From an uncultured Flavobacteriales bacterium (lineage in GTDB: Bacteria > Bacteroidota > Bacteroidia > Flavobacteriales_D > Parvicellaceae): 64,000 nt of DNA. Position 1 is the first letter of the stretch. The number at the start of each line of letters is the position of its first letter. A program made the position numbers and the translations under genes. Below are positions 53,536 through 63,248 of this stretch, in pieces. The stretch lies in NCBI GenBank assembly GCA_913030835.1, contig CAJWDP010000004.1, forward strand, positions 1 to 64,000. Direction: 5' to 3'. The notes below the pieces were generated by a model. It ran no database searches, was not told the DNA's origin, and was given only the letters and a program-made list of their open reading frames with translations.

Positions 53536-54441
53536 TCATTTCCCGTAAATCTCATTCAAGGCAGTTTCCAGGTTTTCATACTTGAATTGGAATCCTGATG
53601 CTTTAATCTTTTGATTGGAAGCACGAACACCTTGTAATACCACACTTCCCATTTCTCCATATGCGGCAGTAATCATGGCTGCAGGAACTTTAGGTAAAAT
53701 CATCTTTTTGTTCAGCACTTTGGCAATGGTTCGAGTGAATTGCGCATTGTTTACATGTTGGTCTGCAACAGCATTGAACGGACCATTGAGCTCCTGACGA
53801 ATTATGTGAAGAAAAATGCCACAAAGGTCACTGTGATGGATCCAGGGAATCCATTGCTTGCCACTGCCAACGGGTGAACCCAAATGAAGTTTTACCAGAT
53901 CCGCAATCTTTTTCAAGGCCCCCCCATGTTTATCCAGGACAACACTTGTTCTGACCTGCGCGACATTGCAATAATCATTCAATTCAAAGGAGGCCTTTTC
54001 CCAGTGATAAACTAGCTTGGACAAAAATTCTTCTCCAGCCGGAGAAGATTCGTCATGTACAATGTCATTCTGATCTGAATAAAGATTTATGCCTGACGAT
54101 GTGATGTATGTTTTTATGGGGATCTTGTTTTCTTTGATGTATTGACATAAAAAGGCGGAAGAGTCCACTCTAGATTCTATCAGCACCTTCTTTCTTTTAA
54201 ATGTCCACCTTTCTTCCGCAATTCCGGCGCCCGCCAGATGAATCAAATGGTGGCAGTTTTTAAGCGCATCGGATTCAATATGACCTTTTTTATAATCCCA
54301 CAAGTACACCTTAACACGACCCTTGGAATTTTTGTTTCTTGATAGATGAACTACCTCGTACCCTTCGGCTAAAAGAAATTTGGTCAGATGAGAACCTATC
54401 AAACCTGAACCGCCAGTGATGCAAATTTTTTCTTTGCCCAT
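53536..54441 (-). CDS. TIGR01777-family NAD-dependent epimerase/reductase
   Basis: The ATG at 54441 is chosen because ICITGGSGLIGSHLTKF, the Rossmann motif, then lies at residues 5-21; the frame upstream to 54534 has no family sequence. The 301-residue SDR also has LIHLAGAGIAEERW, TSSGINLY and YHWEKASFE, characteristic of the family, in which the usual YxxxK is altered. Enzyme activity is unknown; relatives are linked to cell division (SulA-like in annotation) only by name. It is divergent from sucA. Confidence 0.85.
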   Translation of the reverse strand: MGKEKICITGGSGLIGSHLTKFLLAEGYEVVHLSRNKNSKGRVKVYLWDYKKGHIESDALKNCHHLIHLAGAGIAEERWTFKRKKVLIESRVDSSAFLCQYIKENKIPIKTYITSSGINLYSDQNDIVHDESSPAGEEFLSKLVYHWEKASFELNDYCNVAQVRTSVVLDKHGGALKKIADLVKLHLGSPVGSGKQWIPWIHHSDLCGIFLHIIRQELNGPFNAVADQHVNNAQFTRTIAKVLNKKMILPKVPAAMITAAYGEMGSVVLQGVRASNQKIKASGFQFKYENLETALNEIYGK

Positions 54442-54444
54442 AAT

Positions 54445-54452
54445 CAAAGGTA
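54445..54452 (-). promoter_or_regulatory. -7 box at the epimerase start
   Basis: The minus strand reads TACCTTTG, an exact TAnnTTTG match ending four bases before the ATG at 54441. Transcription from it would give a leaderless or start-less message, so it may instead be chance. Confidence 0.25.
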
Positions 54453-54589
54453 TTGTTGTTGCCTTTTTAATACAGTTGCGCCAAAGCACTTCCCAATATT
54501 GGTAATTCAATCGTTTAAAAACAACGATTAACACTTGTTTTTGTTCTTTTTGAACAGTTAAATAAATCTATTGATGGGATCAGCGGTGT

Positions 54590-54615
54590 TTTTGGACAAG
54601 ATACCTCGTCCAAAA
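54590..54615. repeat. Inverted repeat TTTTGGAC-N10-GTCCAAAA
   Basis: Perfect eight-base arms at 54590-54597 and 54608-54615 with a ten-base spacer, 154 bases upstream of the sucA ATG. Size and symmetry suit a dimeric regulator binding site; the spacer is too long and no T run follows, so a terminator is less likely. Confidence 0.4.
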
Positions 54616-54732
54616 GCAAAGGAAATTACGACTACAACTATAATATGTAGTTACATAATTAGCAAATGACTAAAAAAAGTAGTTGAAAAATCACAAATTA
54701 CTGCATGTCCGGGGTTCGGGTTCAAAAAAAAC

Positions 54733-54740
54733 TAACTTTG
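54733..54740 (+). promoter_or_regulatory. -7 box of the sucA promoter
   Basis: TAACTTTG is an exact TAnnTTTG match, 28 bases before the sucA ATG, a fitting leader length. A TTC, not TTG, lies 15 bases upstream. Confidence 0.45.
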
Positions 54741-54768
54741 CTTCCATACATTTAATTCGGGCCGCAGC

Positions 54769-57495
54769 ATGGACAAGTTTTCTTATTTGAGTAATGCGCA
54801 CGGTTCTTCAATCGAGGAGCTTTATAGTCAATACCTAAGTGATAATAACTCAGTTGAATTTGGTTGGCAGAAATTTTTTGAGGGATTTGAATTTGCCAGA
54901 ATCAATTTTGAGAAAACAGGATCGGTTCCGGAGGATATGCACAAAGAATTCAAAGTAATTCAACTGATCAATGGGTACAGGAACAGGGGACACTTATTTA
55001 CAAAAACCAATCCGGTTCGTGAAAGAAGAAAATATAGCCCTGATTTGTCGCTTCAGAACTTCGGGCTGGAAGAATCCGATCTGTCAGAACGATTCAATGC
55101 AGGTGAAGAAATTGGAATTGGATCGGCTACTCTTCAAGAAATTGTGGATCATCTGGAGGAAACGTACTGCCAAAGTATAGGGGTAGAATTTACCTATGTA
55201 CGCCACCCGAATAGAGTGGATTGGCTCAAGAATAAAATAGAGCTTAAAAATCGCTTACAGCTAAGTGCAGATTCCAAAAAGCACATCCTTCATAAGTTGA
55301 ATCAGGCCAATGGATTTGAACAATTTCTCCAGAAAAAGTTTGTGGGTCAGAAACGATTTTCGCTAGAGGGTGGGGAGGCACTAATTCCTGCTCTTGATGC
55401 GCTAATTGAGAGAGGATCTGAAATTGGTGTAGAGAATTTTGTGATGGCCATGGCCCACCGAGGACGATTGAATGTGCTGGCAAATATTTTCAACAAGACG
55501 TACGACGCCATTTTTTCTGAATTCGAGGGAAAGGAATATGAAAATAGTTTGTTTGATGGTGATGTAAAATACCACCTTGGGTTTTCATGTGAGGCAAAAT
55601 GCGAAAGTGGAAATTCTGTGCACATGACCTTATGCCCCAATCCTTCTCACCTGGAAGCAGTTGATCCTATAGCTGAAGGGTTAACGAGAGCTATAATAGA
55701 CAATAAGCTGGGTGGTGATAGCAAGAAGATTGTTCCCATTCTAGTTCATGGTGATGCAGCAGTTGCTGGTCAGGGAGTTGTTTATGAAGTGGTCCAGATG
55801 GCCCAGCTGGAGGGCTACAAAACCGGGGGAACGATTCACATTGTAGTGAACAATCAGATCGGGTTTACAACAAATTATCTTGACGGTCGCTCGTCAACCT
55901 ACTGTACTGATGTTGCCAAAACAACACTGTGCCCCGTATTTCATGTGAACGGCGATGATGTGGAGGCGGTTATACAGGTCATGCAAATTGCCTTGGAGTA
56001 CCGTCAGGAATTTAATCGTGATGTTTTTGTGGATTTGCTGTGCTACAGAAAATATGGTCACAATGAAGGAGATGAACCAAAGTTTACACAGCCCGCATTA
56101 TATAAAGCTATAGCCAAGCACCCGAATCCTCGGGACATATACATGAATAAACTCATTGAGGACGGTGTCATTACAAAAGAATATGCAGAGCAAACATTGA
56201 AAGAATTTGATGACATGCTCCAGGGTCAGTTCGATGAGGCGAAAAAAATAAAGCGTGCAAAAGTGACTCATTTTCTGGCGGACGACTGGGCCCATTTGAA
56301 AAAAGCGAAATATCCCGGGGAATTAGCCAAACCAAACACTAAAGTAAGCAAGCGCAAATTGCTCGCATTAGGCAAGAGCCTTGCCACCTTACCCGAAGGG
56401 AAAAAATATTTTCGAAAATCAATCAAGCTGGCCAATGACCGTTTGAAAATGCTCGAGGAAGACCGATTGGACTGGGGAATGGTTGAAATGTTGGCTTATG
56501 CCTCATTGCTTGACGAAGGTCATCCGGTAAGGATTTCTGGTCAGGATGTGGAGAGAGGAACCTTTTCCCACAGACATGCCGTTGTTAAAACCGAAGACGC
56601 GGAGGAGGAAGTAGTTACACTCAATTTATTAAACGACAAACAGGCGAAGTTCCAAATCTATAACTCGTTGCTTTCCGAATACGGTGTGCTTGGATTTGAT
56701 TACGGGTATGCATTTGGAACGCCTAACGGCTTAATAATTTGGGAGGCGCAATTCGGAGACTTTAATAACGGTGCGCAAATTATTATTGATCAATTTATCA
56801 GTGCAGCGGAAGACAAGTGGCATACGATGAACGGATTAGTGATGTTGTTGCCCCATGGCTATGAGGGTATGGGATCTGAGCATTCTTCCGGTAGAATGGA
56901 ACGTTATCTCCAGCTATGTGCTGAAAACAATATGATTGTAATCAATTGCACGCTTCCAGGAAATCATTTTCATGCATTGCGTAGGCAGCTCAAATGGAAT
57001 TTCAGAAAGCCTATGATTGCATTTACACCAAAAAAGCTCTTAAGGTATCCTAAAGCTGTATCGTCTATTGCTGATCTGGCCGAAGGACAATTTCAAGAGG
57101 TGATTGATGATGAGCGGGTTGATGCCAAGAATGTGGACATCGTCGCTTATTGCTCAGGTAAAGTGTATTACGACATACTAGAGAAGGTTGAAGACATTGG
57201 TGGCGTGGACAACATTGCGATTGTTCGGGTGGAACAATTGTATCCGTTGCCGAAAAAACAGCTGGATGAGACAGTAAAGAAATATGCAAAAGCAAAACGC
57301 CACATTTGGATTCAGGAAGAGCCCGAGAATATGGGGGCATGGAGCTATATACTCAGAAAGTGGCGCACGGTTAAATTGGAAGTAATAGCCAGACGATCGA
57401 GTGGTTCACCTGCGGCAGGTTCGCCTAAAGTTCATGAAAGAAGGCAGGACGCGCTGATTGGGCAATTGCTGGAAAACGCAAAACAGATTGTATAA
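54769..57495 (+). CDS. sucA: 2-oxoglutarate dehydrogenase E1 component
   Basis: A 908-residue thiamine-diphosphate enzyme that decarboxylates 2-oxoglutarate in the TCA cycle and passes the succinyl group to E2. MAMAHRGRLNVLAN (near 226) is the family's AHRGR motif, GDAAVAGQGVVYE lies near 328, YRKYGHNEGDEP near 425, and GYEGMGSEHSSGR near 705. RRSSGSPAAGS at the C-terminus is conserved in E1o. It is followed by sucB after 27 bases. Confidence 0.97.
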   Translation: MDKFSYLSNAHGSSIEELYSQYLSDNNSVEFGWQKFFEGFEFARINFEKTGSVPEDMHKEFKVIQLINGYRNRGHLFTKTNPVRERRKYSPDLSLQNFGLEESDLSERFNAGEEIGIGSATLQEIVDHLEETYCQSIGVEFTYVRHPNRVDWLKNKIELKNRLQLSADSKKHILHKLNQANGFEQFLQKKFVGQKRFSLEGGEALIPALDALIERGSEIGVENFVMAMAHRGRLNVLANIFNKTYDAIFSEFEGKEYENSLFDGDVKYHLGFSCEAKCESGNSVHMTLCPNPSHLEAVDPIAEGLTRAIIDNKLGGDSKKIVPILVHGDAAVAGQGVVYEVVQMAQLEGYKTGGTIHIVVNNQIGFTTNYLDGRSSTYCTDVAKTTLCPVFHVNGDDVEAVIQVMQIALEYRQEFNRDVFVDLLCYRKYGHNEGDEPKFTQPALYKAIAKHPNPRDIYMNKLIEDGVITKEYAEQTLKEFDDMLQGQFDEAKKIKRAKVTHFLADDWAHLKKAKYPGELAKPNTKVSKRKLLALGKSLATLPEGKKYFRKSIKLANDRLKMLEEDRLDWGMVEMLAYASLLDEGHPVRISGQDVERGTFSHRHAVVKTEDAEEEVVTLNLLNDKQAKFQIYNSLLSEYGVLGFDYGYAFGTPNGLIIWEAQFGDFNNGAQIIIDQFISAAEDKWHTMNGLVMLLPHGYEGMGSEHSSGRMERYLQLCAENNMIVINCTLPGNHFHALRRQLKWNFRKPMIAFTPKKLLRYPKAVSSIADLAEGQFQEVIDDERVDAKNVDIVAYCSGKVYYDILEKVEDIGGVDNIAIVRVEQLYPLPKKQLDETVKKYAKAKRHIWIQEEPENMGAWSYILRKWRTVKLEVIARRSSGSPAAGSPKVHERRQDALIGQLLENAKQIV

Positions 57496-57522
57496 AAGAA
57501 ATTAAATTAAAGATCAAAAGTA

Positions 57523-58794
57523 ATGTCAGTTCTTGAAATGAAAGTACCCAGCCCCGGGGAGTCGATTTCTGAAGTAGAAATTGCCGAATGGCTTGTTGAT
57601 GATGGTGATTATGTTGAAAAAGACCAAGCCATTGCTGAAGTAGATTCCGATAAGGCAACCTTGGAACTTCCTGCGGAAGAATCCGGCGTCATTACATTGA
57701 AAGCTGAGGTCGGAGACGCAGTTGCTGTTGGAGCGGTGGTATGCCACATCGATACATCCGCACCAAAGCCCGAAGGAGCAGCATCAGCTGACCCTGCACC
57801 TGTTCAGGAAACGACTCCGGAAGCGACAACAAAAGCAACCGAAAAACCAAAAGATCCGGTTCCGAATCCTGCACCAGTCAAAGCAAAGGAAAGTTACGCG
57901 GCCGGAACACCTTCGGTTGCAGCCAAAAAGATCATAGAAGAGAATAACATTCCTGTTCAACAAATTCATGGAACAGGAAAAGATGGTAGAATAACAAAGC
58001 AGGATGTTTTAGCTGCAATGGCTGCAGGATTTTCGTCGCAATCTGCCCAAGGTTGGGGAGGAACAAGAGACACGGAAGCAGTGAAGATGAAAATGCTTCG
58101 AAGAAAAATTGCTTCCAGATTGGTTGCGGTCAAAAATGAAACGGCTATGCTTACTACTTTTAATGAAGTAGACATGAAGCCGATCATGGACATCCGTAAA
58201 CGGTACAAAGAAAAATTCAAAGAAACACATGCCGTTGGATTGGGCTTTATGTCTTTCTTTACCAAAGCGGTTACCGAAGCATTAAACCTGTTTCCACAGG
58301 TAAATTCTATGATCGATGGCGACATGATGATTTCTCACAATTATGCTGACATTGGCATAGCTGTAAGCTCTCCCAAAGGCCTAATGGTTCCTGTTGTGAG
58401 GAATGCAGAACAAATGTCTCTTGCCGAAATTGAATCAGAGATTAAGAGATTAGCCGTAAAGGCCCGTGACGGTCAAATTGCTATTGAAGACATGACGGGA
58501 GGAACATTTACGATAACCAACGGAGGTGTGTTCGGATCTATGCTCAGCACCCCGATCATTAACCCGCCGCAATCAGCCATTCTTGGCATGCACAATATTG
58601 TGGAAAGGCCGGTAGCAATCAACGGAAAAGTGGAAATTCGGCCGATCATGTATGTTGCCCTGTCTTACGATCATCGAATTATTGACGGTAAAGAATCGGT
58701 TAGCTTTTTGGTAAAAGTCAAGGAGATGCTCGAAAACCCTGAAAAAATGATTTTTGGCGCCAAGGATCCGGTCGAGGTTCTGTTGGGTTTGTAA
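57523..58794 (+). CDS. sucB: Dihydrolipoyl succinyltransferase (2-oxoglutarate dehydrogenase E2)
   Basis: A 423-residue E2 protein. The lipoyl domain carries Lys44 in [10 protein letters not shown]. An Ala/Pro/Lys linker follows at 75-125, then the E1/E3-binding domain ([14 protein letters not shown] to [10 protein letters not shown], about 128-165) and the catalytic domain with [10 protein letters not shown] near the end. It moves the succinyl group to CoA. E3 (lpd) is not in the window. Confidence 0.97.
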   Translation: MSVLEMKVPSPGESISEVEIAEWLVDDGDYVEKDQAIAEVDSDKATLELPAEESGVITLKAEVGDAVAVGAVVCHIDTSAPKPEGAASADPAPVQETTPEATTKATEKPKDPVPNPAPVKAKESYAAGTPSVAAKKIIEENNIPVQQIHGTGKDGRITKQDVLAAMAAGFSSQSAQGWGGTRDTEAVKMKMLRRKIASRLVAVKNETAMLTTFNEVDMKPIMDIRKRYKEKFKETHAVGLGFMSFFTKAVTEALNLFPQVNSMIDGDMMISHNYADIGIAVSSPKGLMVPVVRNAEQMSLAEIESEIKRLAVKARDGQIAIEDMTGGTFTITNGGVFGSMLSTPIINPPQSAILGMHNIVERPVAINGKVEIRPIMYVALSYDHRIIDGKESVSFLVKVKEMLENPEKMIFGAKDPVEVLLGL

Positions 58795-58816
58795 TAAGTT
58801 GGTACAGCTGATCGTG

Positions 58817-59296
58817 TCAATAATCAAGTAAGGAACCGATTCGCACTTTTTTCAAAAGGTCCTGATCTTGCTCCATACCGGCAGAATCACCTATGTATTC
58901 GTGTAGTTCAAGCCGCTCCAAAATCAATTCTTCATCTTCGGGATACGTACTGATAAGAAAATTGTAGACCAACAAAGCATCTTCGCAGTTTTCGTCGGAA
59001 AGAATGCACTGCTTTCGGTATGCCCGAGCAATTTCTTGACGGATCTGATCATTCCCTCCACTCATGGCCAAAGCAACCTTGTACTGTGCTATCCCTTCAT
59101 CGTATTTATTTTCTTGAATTAATAATTCTGCTTTTTCCATTGCTAGAATCGCATCGGACTGCAGATAAATGGCTTCTTTTTCAGAATAAATTTGTTGATC
59201 ATTGTGCTCATTCTTCAAGATTAAATAAACTGTAAAAAACAGACCAAATATGGACATAATGGTTACCATTGATTTTATGATTCGAGACTTATCCAT
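58817..59296 (-). CDS. Membrane-anchored TPR-like protein of unknown function
   Basis: A 159-residue protein with one hydrophobic segment (about 9-26) and then an acidic helical domain. The stretch MEKAELLIQENKYDEGI and LLVYNFLISTYPEDEEL have the helix-turn-helix spacing of tetratricopeptide repeats. It converges on sucB, 22 bases apart. No specific family is recognised; protein-protein interaction at the inner membrane is a likely role. Confidence 0.75.
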   Translation of the reverse strand: MDKSRIIKSMVTIMSIFGLFFTVYLILKNEHNDQQIYSEKEAIYLQSDAILAMEKAELLIQENKYDEGIAQYKVALAMSGGNDQIRQEIARAYRKQCILSDENCEDALLVYNFLISTYPEDEELILERLELHEYIGDSAGMEQDQDLLKKVRIGSLLDY

Positions 59297-59412
59297 GGTT
59301 GTAAATGTAAGCTAAAAATGGTGGGTTCAATCATCCTTTTACGAATTCAAAGGTGCAGTAAAACCGAGCGTTTTCTTTGCAATCGATTAATATTGGATGT
59401 ATTTTCAGTTGC

Positions 59413-61161
59413 TTGAAAAGTATATTCATAATACCGCTATTTATCTTGTCATTTCCTAGTTGGGCGCAACAACTTTTTTGGAACCAGGCACAAGTATATA
59501 TAACAGAGGGAGCTCTACTTCATGTAAACGGAAATCTTGAGTCGACCTTTCCGGGGACCTATTTTTCAAACCAAGGCAGAGTAAGGACAGAGAACGGATA
59601 TCAGAATGGGGACTTTGTACTTTCAGATTCTGCTTTGATTCAAGGTGATGGTCGTTATGAATTACAAGGAGATTGGTTGAATAGTGCTAGCTTCATCGCA
59701 GATTCTTCTCTTGTTTTATTAGAAGGAAACAATGAATTTATTGGAGGAGATTCGATCAGCTATTTTTTTGATCTTGAGCTGATGGGATCTGGTATAAAAA
59801 CATTGCTCATTGATGCATTTACTACCAATGAATTAGGAATCAATGACAGAGAGCTGGCAATTGATAGCTTTCATATGACGATAACAAATCCGAGCATTGA
59901 TGCGGTAACCAACGATGATACATTTTTTGCTGAGGGTTTTGCAAGCACGTTGTTGGGAGGTCGTTTGGTCAGACATATTAATCAGGATTCTAGTTATACT
60001 TTTCCGATGGGATCTTCGCAAGGAACGCTGAGGTATCGTCCTGTTGTACTCGCCTTGAACGATACAAGTACAAATATTTTTTCTGTAGGCTTCAATAATT
60101 ACAATGCGACTGCGGATGGTTACACTGTTTCGAATCACGATTCTACGGTTTGTCGAATTAATGATCTTTATTACCATCTGATCGAGCATAGCTTAGGGAC
60201 ATCGAGTTCGAATCTACATCTCTATTATCATGGAACGGATGGTCATTTTGATGAGATTGCTCAATGGGATACTGCTGCTTCCGGTAGGTGGAATGCCATT
60301 GGAAGAGATTCTGCTTTACTAATTGGGTATCATGTGATTGTAGTGGACTCAGTTCATAATTACGATCCGTTTCAATTTGCTTTGGCTACGATGACTCCAC
60401 CGGCTCCTGAAATAGCAGGTGATACCATTGTTTGCGATCCCGATTTGTTATGGACCTACGATGCAATTCCATCGAATATGGGTTCGGTTTATGTTTGGGA
60501 TGTGCCTTCGGATGCCCTAATAGACTTTGGAGCAGGATCCAGCTCAATTGATGTGGACTGGCTTTCCAGTGGGGGTGGTAGCATAACTGTTTATGAAATA
60601 GACAGCAATGGCTGTGAATCATTTCCCGGTGGGTTAAACGTGAATTTATTTCCTGGACTGTTGGCGGAATTTGATACTACGGGAAATCCTTTGTACGGTA
60701 GTTTTGAATTTGCTAATTACAGCACGGACGCCGATGATTACTTTTGGGATTTTGGCGATGGAAATAGCTCCACTCTTGAAAACCCGGTCCACAATTATGA
60801 TTATCCGGGACTGTATCAGGTGGTATTAACCGCCATGAATAGCTTCGGTTGTGAATCAAAGGATACATTGATCTTGGAGGTCGTGGAAGGGATTGACATC
60901 CCCAACGTATTTACGCCAAATGGGGATGGGGAAAACGATGTGTTTTTTGCCAATTCGATCGGGATGACGGACAAGTCAATTTCCGTATTTAATCGGTGGG
61001 GAAAAGAAATCTATTTCAGCTCAAAACTGGATTTTGCCTGGGATGGAAGCAATATCTGGACGGGTCAACCGGTTCCTGAGGGAACGTATTTTTATGTGAT
61101 TAAAGCAAGGTCAGTCACCCGGGAATACGAATACAGTGGAGCACTAATGTTGCATCGCTGA
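59413..61161 (+). CDS. Secreted protein with PKD and gliding-motility-type T9SS C-terminal domain
   Basis: About 582 residues from a TTG at 59413, chosen because it places Lys-Ser and a hydrophobic core at the N-terminus of a signal peptide ending PSWA with Gln-Gln following. A TTG at 59377 is possible but adds twelve residues before the signal; there is no in-frame ATG. A beta-rich region with repeated GDGRYELQGDWLN-like strands comes first, then a PKD domain FWDFGDGNSST near 465. The end, from IPNVFTPNGDGEND on, is the CHU_C/TIGR04131 domain that directs type IX secretion and surface attachment. Function is unknown, probably adhesion. Confidence 0.85.
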   Translation: MKSIFIIPLFILSFPSWAQQLFWNQAQVYITEGALLHVNGNLESTFPGTYFSNQGRVRTENGYQNGDFVLSDSALIQGDGRYELQGDWLNSASFIADSSLVLLEGNNEFIGGDSISYFFDLELMGSGIKTLLIDAFTTNELGINDRELAIDSFHMTITNPSIDAVTNDDTFFAEGFASTLLGGRLVRHINQDSSYTFPMGSSQGTLRYRPVVLALNDTSTNIFSVGFNNYNATADGYTVSNHDSTVCRINDLYYHLIEHSLGTSSSNLHLYYHGTDGHFDEIAQWDTAASGRWNAIGRDSALLIGYHVIVVDSVHNYDPFQFALATMTPPAPEIAGDTIVCDPDLLWTYDAIPSNMGSVYVWDVPSDALIDFGAGSSSIDVDWLSSGGGSITVYEIDSNGCESFPGGLNVNLFPGLLAEFDTTGNPLYGSFEFANYSTDADDYFWDFGDGNSSTLENPVHNYDYPGLYQVVLTAMNSFGCESKDTLILEVVEGIDIPNVFTPNGDGENDVFFANSIGMTDKSISVFNRWGKEIYFSSKLDFAWDGSNIWTGQPVPEGTYFYVIKARSVTREYEYSGALMLHR

Positions 61162-61180
61162 TCCTGATTTCAATTCGGAT

Positions 61181-61813
61181 TTACTTTGCGATTTCCATTT
61201 CCACAGGTTCTCTTTTTTGATAGCCCTCCGGGATCGAAAAATCCGACGAACTCAATTGTCTTTGTTCGATGTTGATTACGGTGGAGGCATAAATCAATTC
61301 TCCATTGTGGTTGGTAAGCAATACCTTTTCAGGGAATCCACTTAATCCAAGTTGTTCCAGAAGAACAAAGGCCGGATCATCCTGAAAAAATGCAGAAAAT
61401 GCACCTAGCTGAATGTCTATTTCTTTTTGCCAGATCGCACAATTGTATTGATTGTTTTTTGCCTGGTATTTTACCACATCTTCAGAGGTGGTTTCAGTTT
61501 TTTGAAAGAAGAGATTGTGAATATTCAGACTACCGCTGATGGTGCTTTTATTTATTTCGGAAAACCCGTTGTAGGCAGCAGAGGTAGTGATCACTGTCAT
61601 GGTTTCTTCTCCTTTCTTTACGATGAATTCAGCTGTTGTCGGACCACTTTCACCTTCGTACCCCATGCTTAGTTTAAGCATGTCTTCTTTGATGAACCAT
61701 TTCACTTCTACACTTTGGCCTTGATTAAAAATGGTTGAAGTGATTACTCCTTCGAATCCTGCCAGCGAGGTCAATGAGTTTACAGTAATTAATAGTATAA
61801 AAATTAGTCTCAT
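61181..61813 (-). CDS. Secreted DUF4412-type protein
   Basis: A 210-residue protein with a signal peptide ending LTSLA, the only one here not followed by Gln. The mature part is beta-rich and matches the DUF4412 pattern: VEVKWFIKEDMLKLSM near 40, an extended strand KGEETMTVIT, and EGYQKRE near the end. Function of the family is unknown. Its ATG follows directly before the stop of the Gly-rich gene, so the two are translationally linked. Confidence 0.8.
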   Translation of the reverse strand: MRLIFILLITVNSLTSLAGFEGVITSTIFNQGQSVEVKWFIKEDMLKLSMGYEGESGPTTAEFIVKKGEETMTVITTSAAYNGFSEINKSTISGSLNIHNLFFQKTETTSEDVVKYQAKNNQYNCAIWQKEIDIQLGAFSAFFQDDPAFVLLEQLGLSGFPEKVLLTNHNGELIYASTVINIEQRQLSSSDFSIPEGYQKREPVEMEIAK

Positions 61814-63235
61814 TTAATTTCCAATTTCTCCTTTTTCATTTGCGGTTTGGTAGTTACCATCAGGTAAACCGATCAAAGTATTACTATTCTTATTGATGCA
61901 ATAGCCGGCTGACCCTCCTGAAGGCAGAGGAACCGTTATGGGTGGAACGGGTAAGGTTATCGTACCAACGATCGGTATGGTAGCCGATGCACTGACGAAT
62001 ATATTTCCAGATGTTCCGTCTATTCCATAATTTCCGCCGTCTCCTCCTTCCACATTCGGTGTAATCGTAATTGTGACCGGACCGACTGGAATTGAAATGG
62101 GTACATTGAGCAGGCCTCCTTCTCCAGGAACAGCTGACAAACCATTTGTTGCATTTTGGCCATCTGCCCAGATGGGCAAAGGAATTGCTCCCGAGGTTCC
62201 ACCGGCGCCGTCTGCACAACCGCCACCACCGCCGGCTCCTATTCCAAGGGTGAATGAACCAATAACCGGTATGCTAAAGGTTGCTCCAAAGCCTACCGAA
62301 GCGCCTCCGCCGCCACCTCCGAAAATATATCCGGTGTTAATGATGGAGGTTTTTGTCGTTAGAAATAGTGCGTCCCCTCCATCTTCACCCGTGTTCCCGA
62401 AGGTTGCAAGTGTTCCTCCGGTTGCCCCGTCTCCTCCTTCCGCTTCAATAAGGCCCACATTTCTAATGCCGACATGTGACAGGCCGTCCAGCGCTCCACT
62501 GGAGAAGGCTGGAATTGTTGGATCATTGCTGCTAATTGTGGTGCCTGGCTCTACATCCGCAACTACACAAATTGGTGTGCCAATGCCGGGTAAACCATTA
62601 ACCGATTGCAAGTCGTAATTGGTGTAAGAGGTGTTTATGGTCACCTGGTAACAGCTATCAATGTTCAAATAAAAGACTTCGACCTGGATGCTGCTGTTGC
62701 AAATTCCTTGTATGGCAATCGGATAGCTGCCGGGAGTATCAAAAATGCTGGTGATAACCGTTGCATCAACAGAACCTGACCCCAAAACAGTGTCTTGAGT
62801 TAAATTAATTGTTGTAAGAGGAGGAAGGCTATGCAACAGGAATAAACTTGTTGTATGTGTCAGCGTGCCGCTTTGATCAATGGTAATTGAAAAGGTCAGA
62901 CTATCAGAGAGAATGCGATCTATTGTTCCGGAGGTTGTATCTAAGGTAATGTTAAAGAAACACTCATCGCAAGATTTTTGGTAGGAGTGCATCCAGCATT
63001 CACCGTTGTAATATTGCAAGGTGCTGTCGGTCACGTTAAAAATGACGAGACCATCGGCAGGTAATGTTATGGCATCTCTTTCCGCAGTTGTCATGCGTGG
63101 AGGAAGGAAACCCATCTCGGTTGACTCCAGATGAAGGATTGCAGAAGAGTCCGGCGTATTGGTATTAATCCCAACATTTTGCGCTGAACAAAAAACTACT
63201 ATTACCGAAAATAGTATCGTCAATAATATCCTCAT
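61814..63235 (-). CDS. Secreted beta-rich protein with glycine-rich core
   Basis: The ATG at 63235 gives a signal peptide ending VFCSA with Gln at +1; the in-frame extension to 63337 lies within the TPR gene and is not signal-like. The first 80 residues (NVGINTNTPDSSAILHL, FLPPRMTTAERDAI) are a common opening of Bacteroidota surface proteins. A central stretch (about 310-400) is very Gly-rich, including GIGAGGGGG and GGGGGASVG. No sorting domain is seen at the C-terminus, which ends NEKGEIGN. I do not recognise a function. It ends at the base before the DUF4412 start codon. Confidence 0.75.
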   Translation of the reverse strand: MRILLTILFSVIVVFCSAQNVGINTNTPDSSAILHLESTEMGFLPPRMTTAERDAITLPADGLVIFNVTDSTLQYYNGECWMHSYQKSCDECFFNITLDTTSGTIDRILSDSLTFSITIDQSGTLTHTTSLFLLHSLPPLTTINLTQDTVLGSGSVDATVITSIFDTPGSYPIAIQGICNSSIQVEVFYLNIDSCYQVTINTSYTNYDLQSVNGLPGIGTPICVVADVEPGTTISSNDPTIPAFSSGALDGLSHVGIRNVGLIEAEGGDGATGGTLATFGNTGEDGGDALFLTTKTSIINTGYIFGGGGGGASVGFGATFSIPVIGSFTLGIGAGGGGGCADGAGGTSGAIPLPIWADGQNATNGLSAVPGEGGLLNVPISIPVGPVTITITPNVEGGDGGNYGIDGTSGNIFVSASATIPIVGTITLPVPPITVPLPSGGSAGYCINKNSNTLIGLPDGNYQTANEKGEIGN

Positions 63236-63248
63236 ATCAAGGTGTAAA

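Larger units (their letters stand above)
54442..54768. other. 327-base divergent intergenic region before sucA
   Basis: No gene. It holds an exact -7 box for sucA (54733-54740), an exact -7 box at the start of the epimerase gene (54445-54452), an eight-base-arm inverted repeat (54590-54615) and short dyads (TGTTC-N5-GAACA near 54542; ACTACA-N9-TGTAGT near 54640). It is A+T rich in the middle. No tRNA-like or longer ORF structure is visible. Confidence 0.7.

Noticed and set aside
54701-54725. GTTCGGGTTC-like bases suggesting a tRNA T-arm
   Set aside because: No acceptor stem, anticodon arm or CCA-proximal pairing could be built around it.
62073-62618. 181-codon Pro-rich frame on the plus strand
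   Set aside because: It is the complement of the Gly-rich secreted protein; Gly codons read as Pro on the other strand. The signal peptide and the conserved opening motif support the minus-strand gene.
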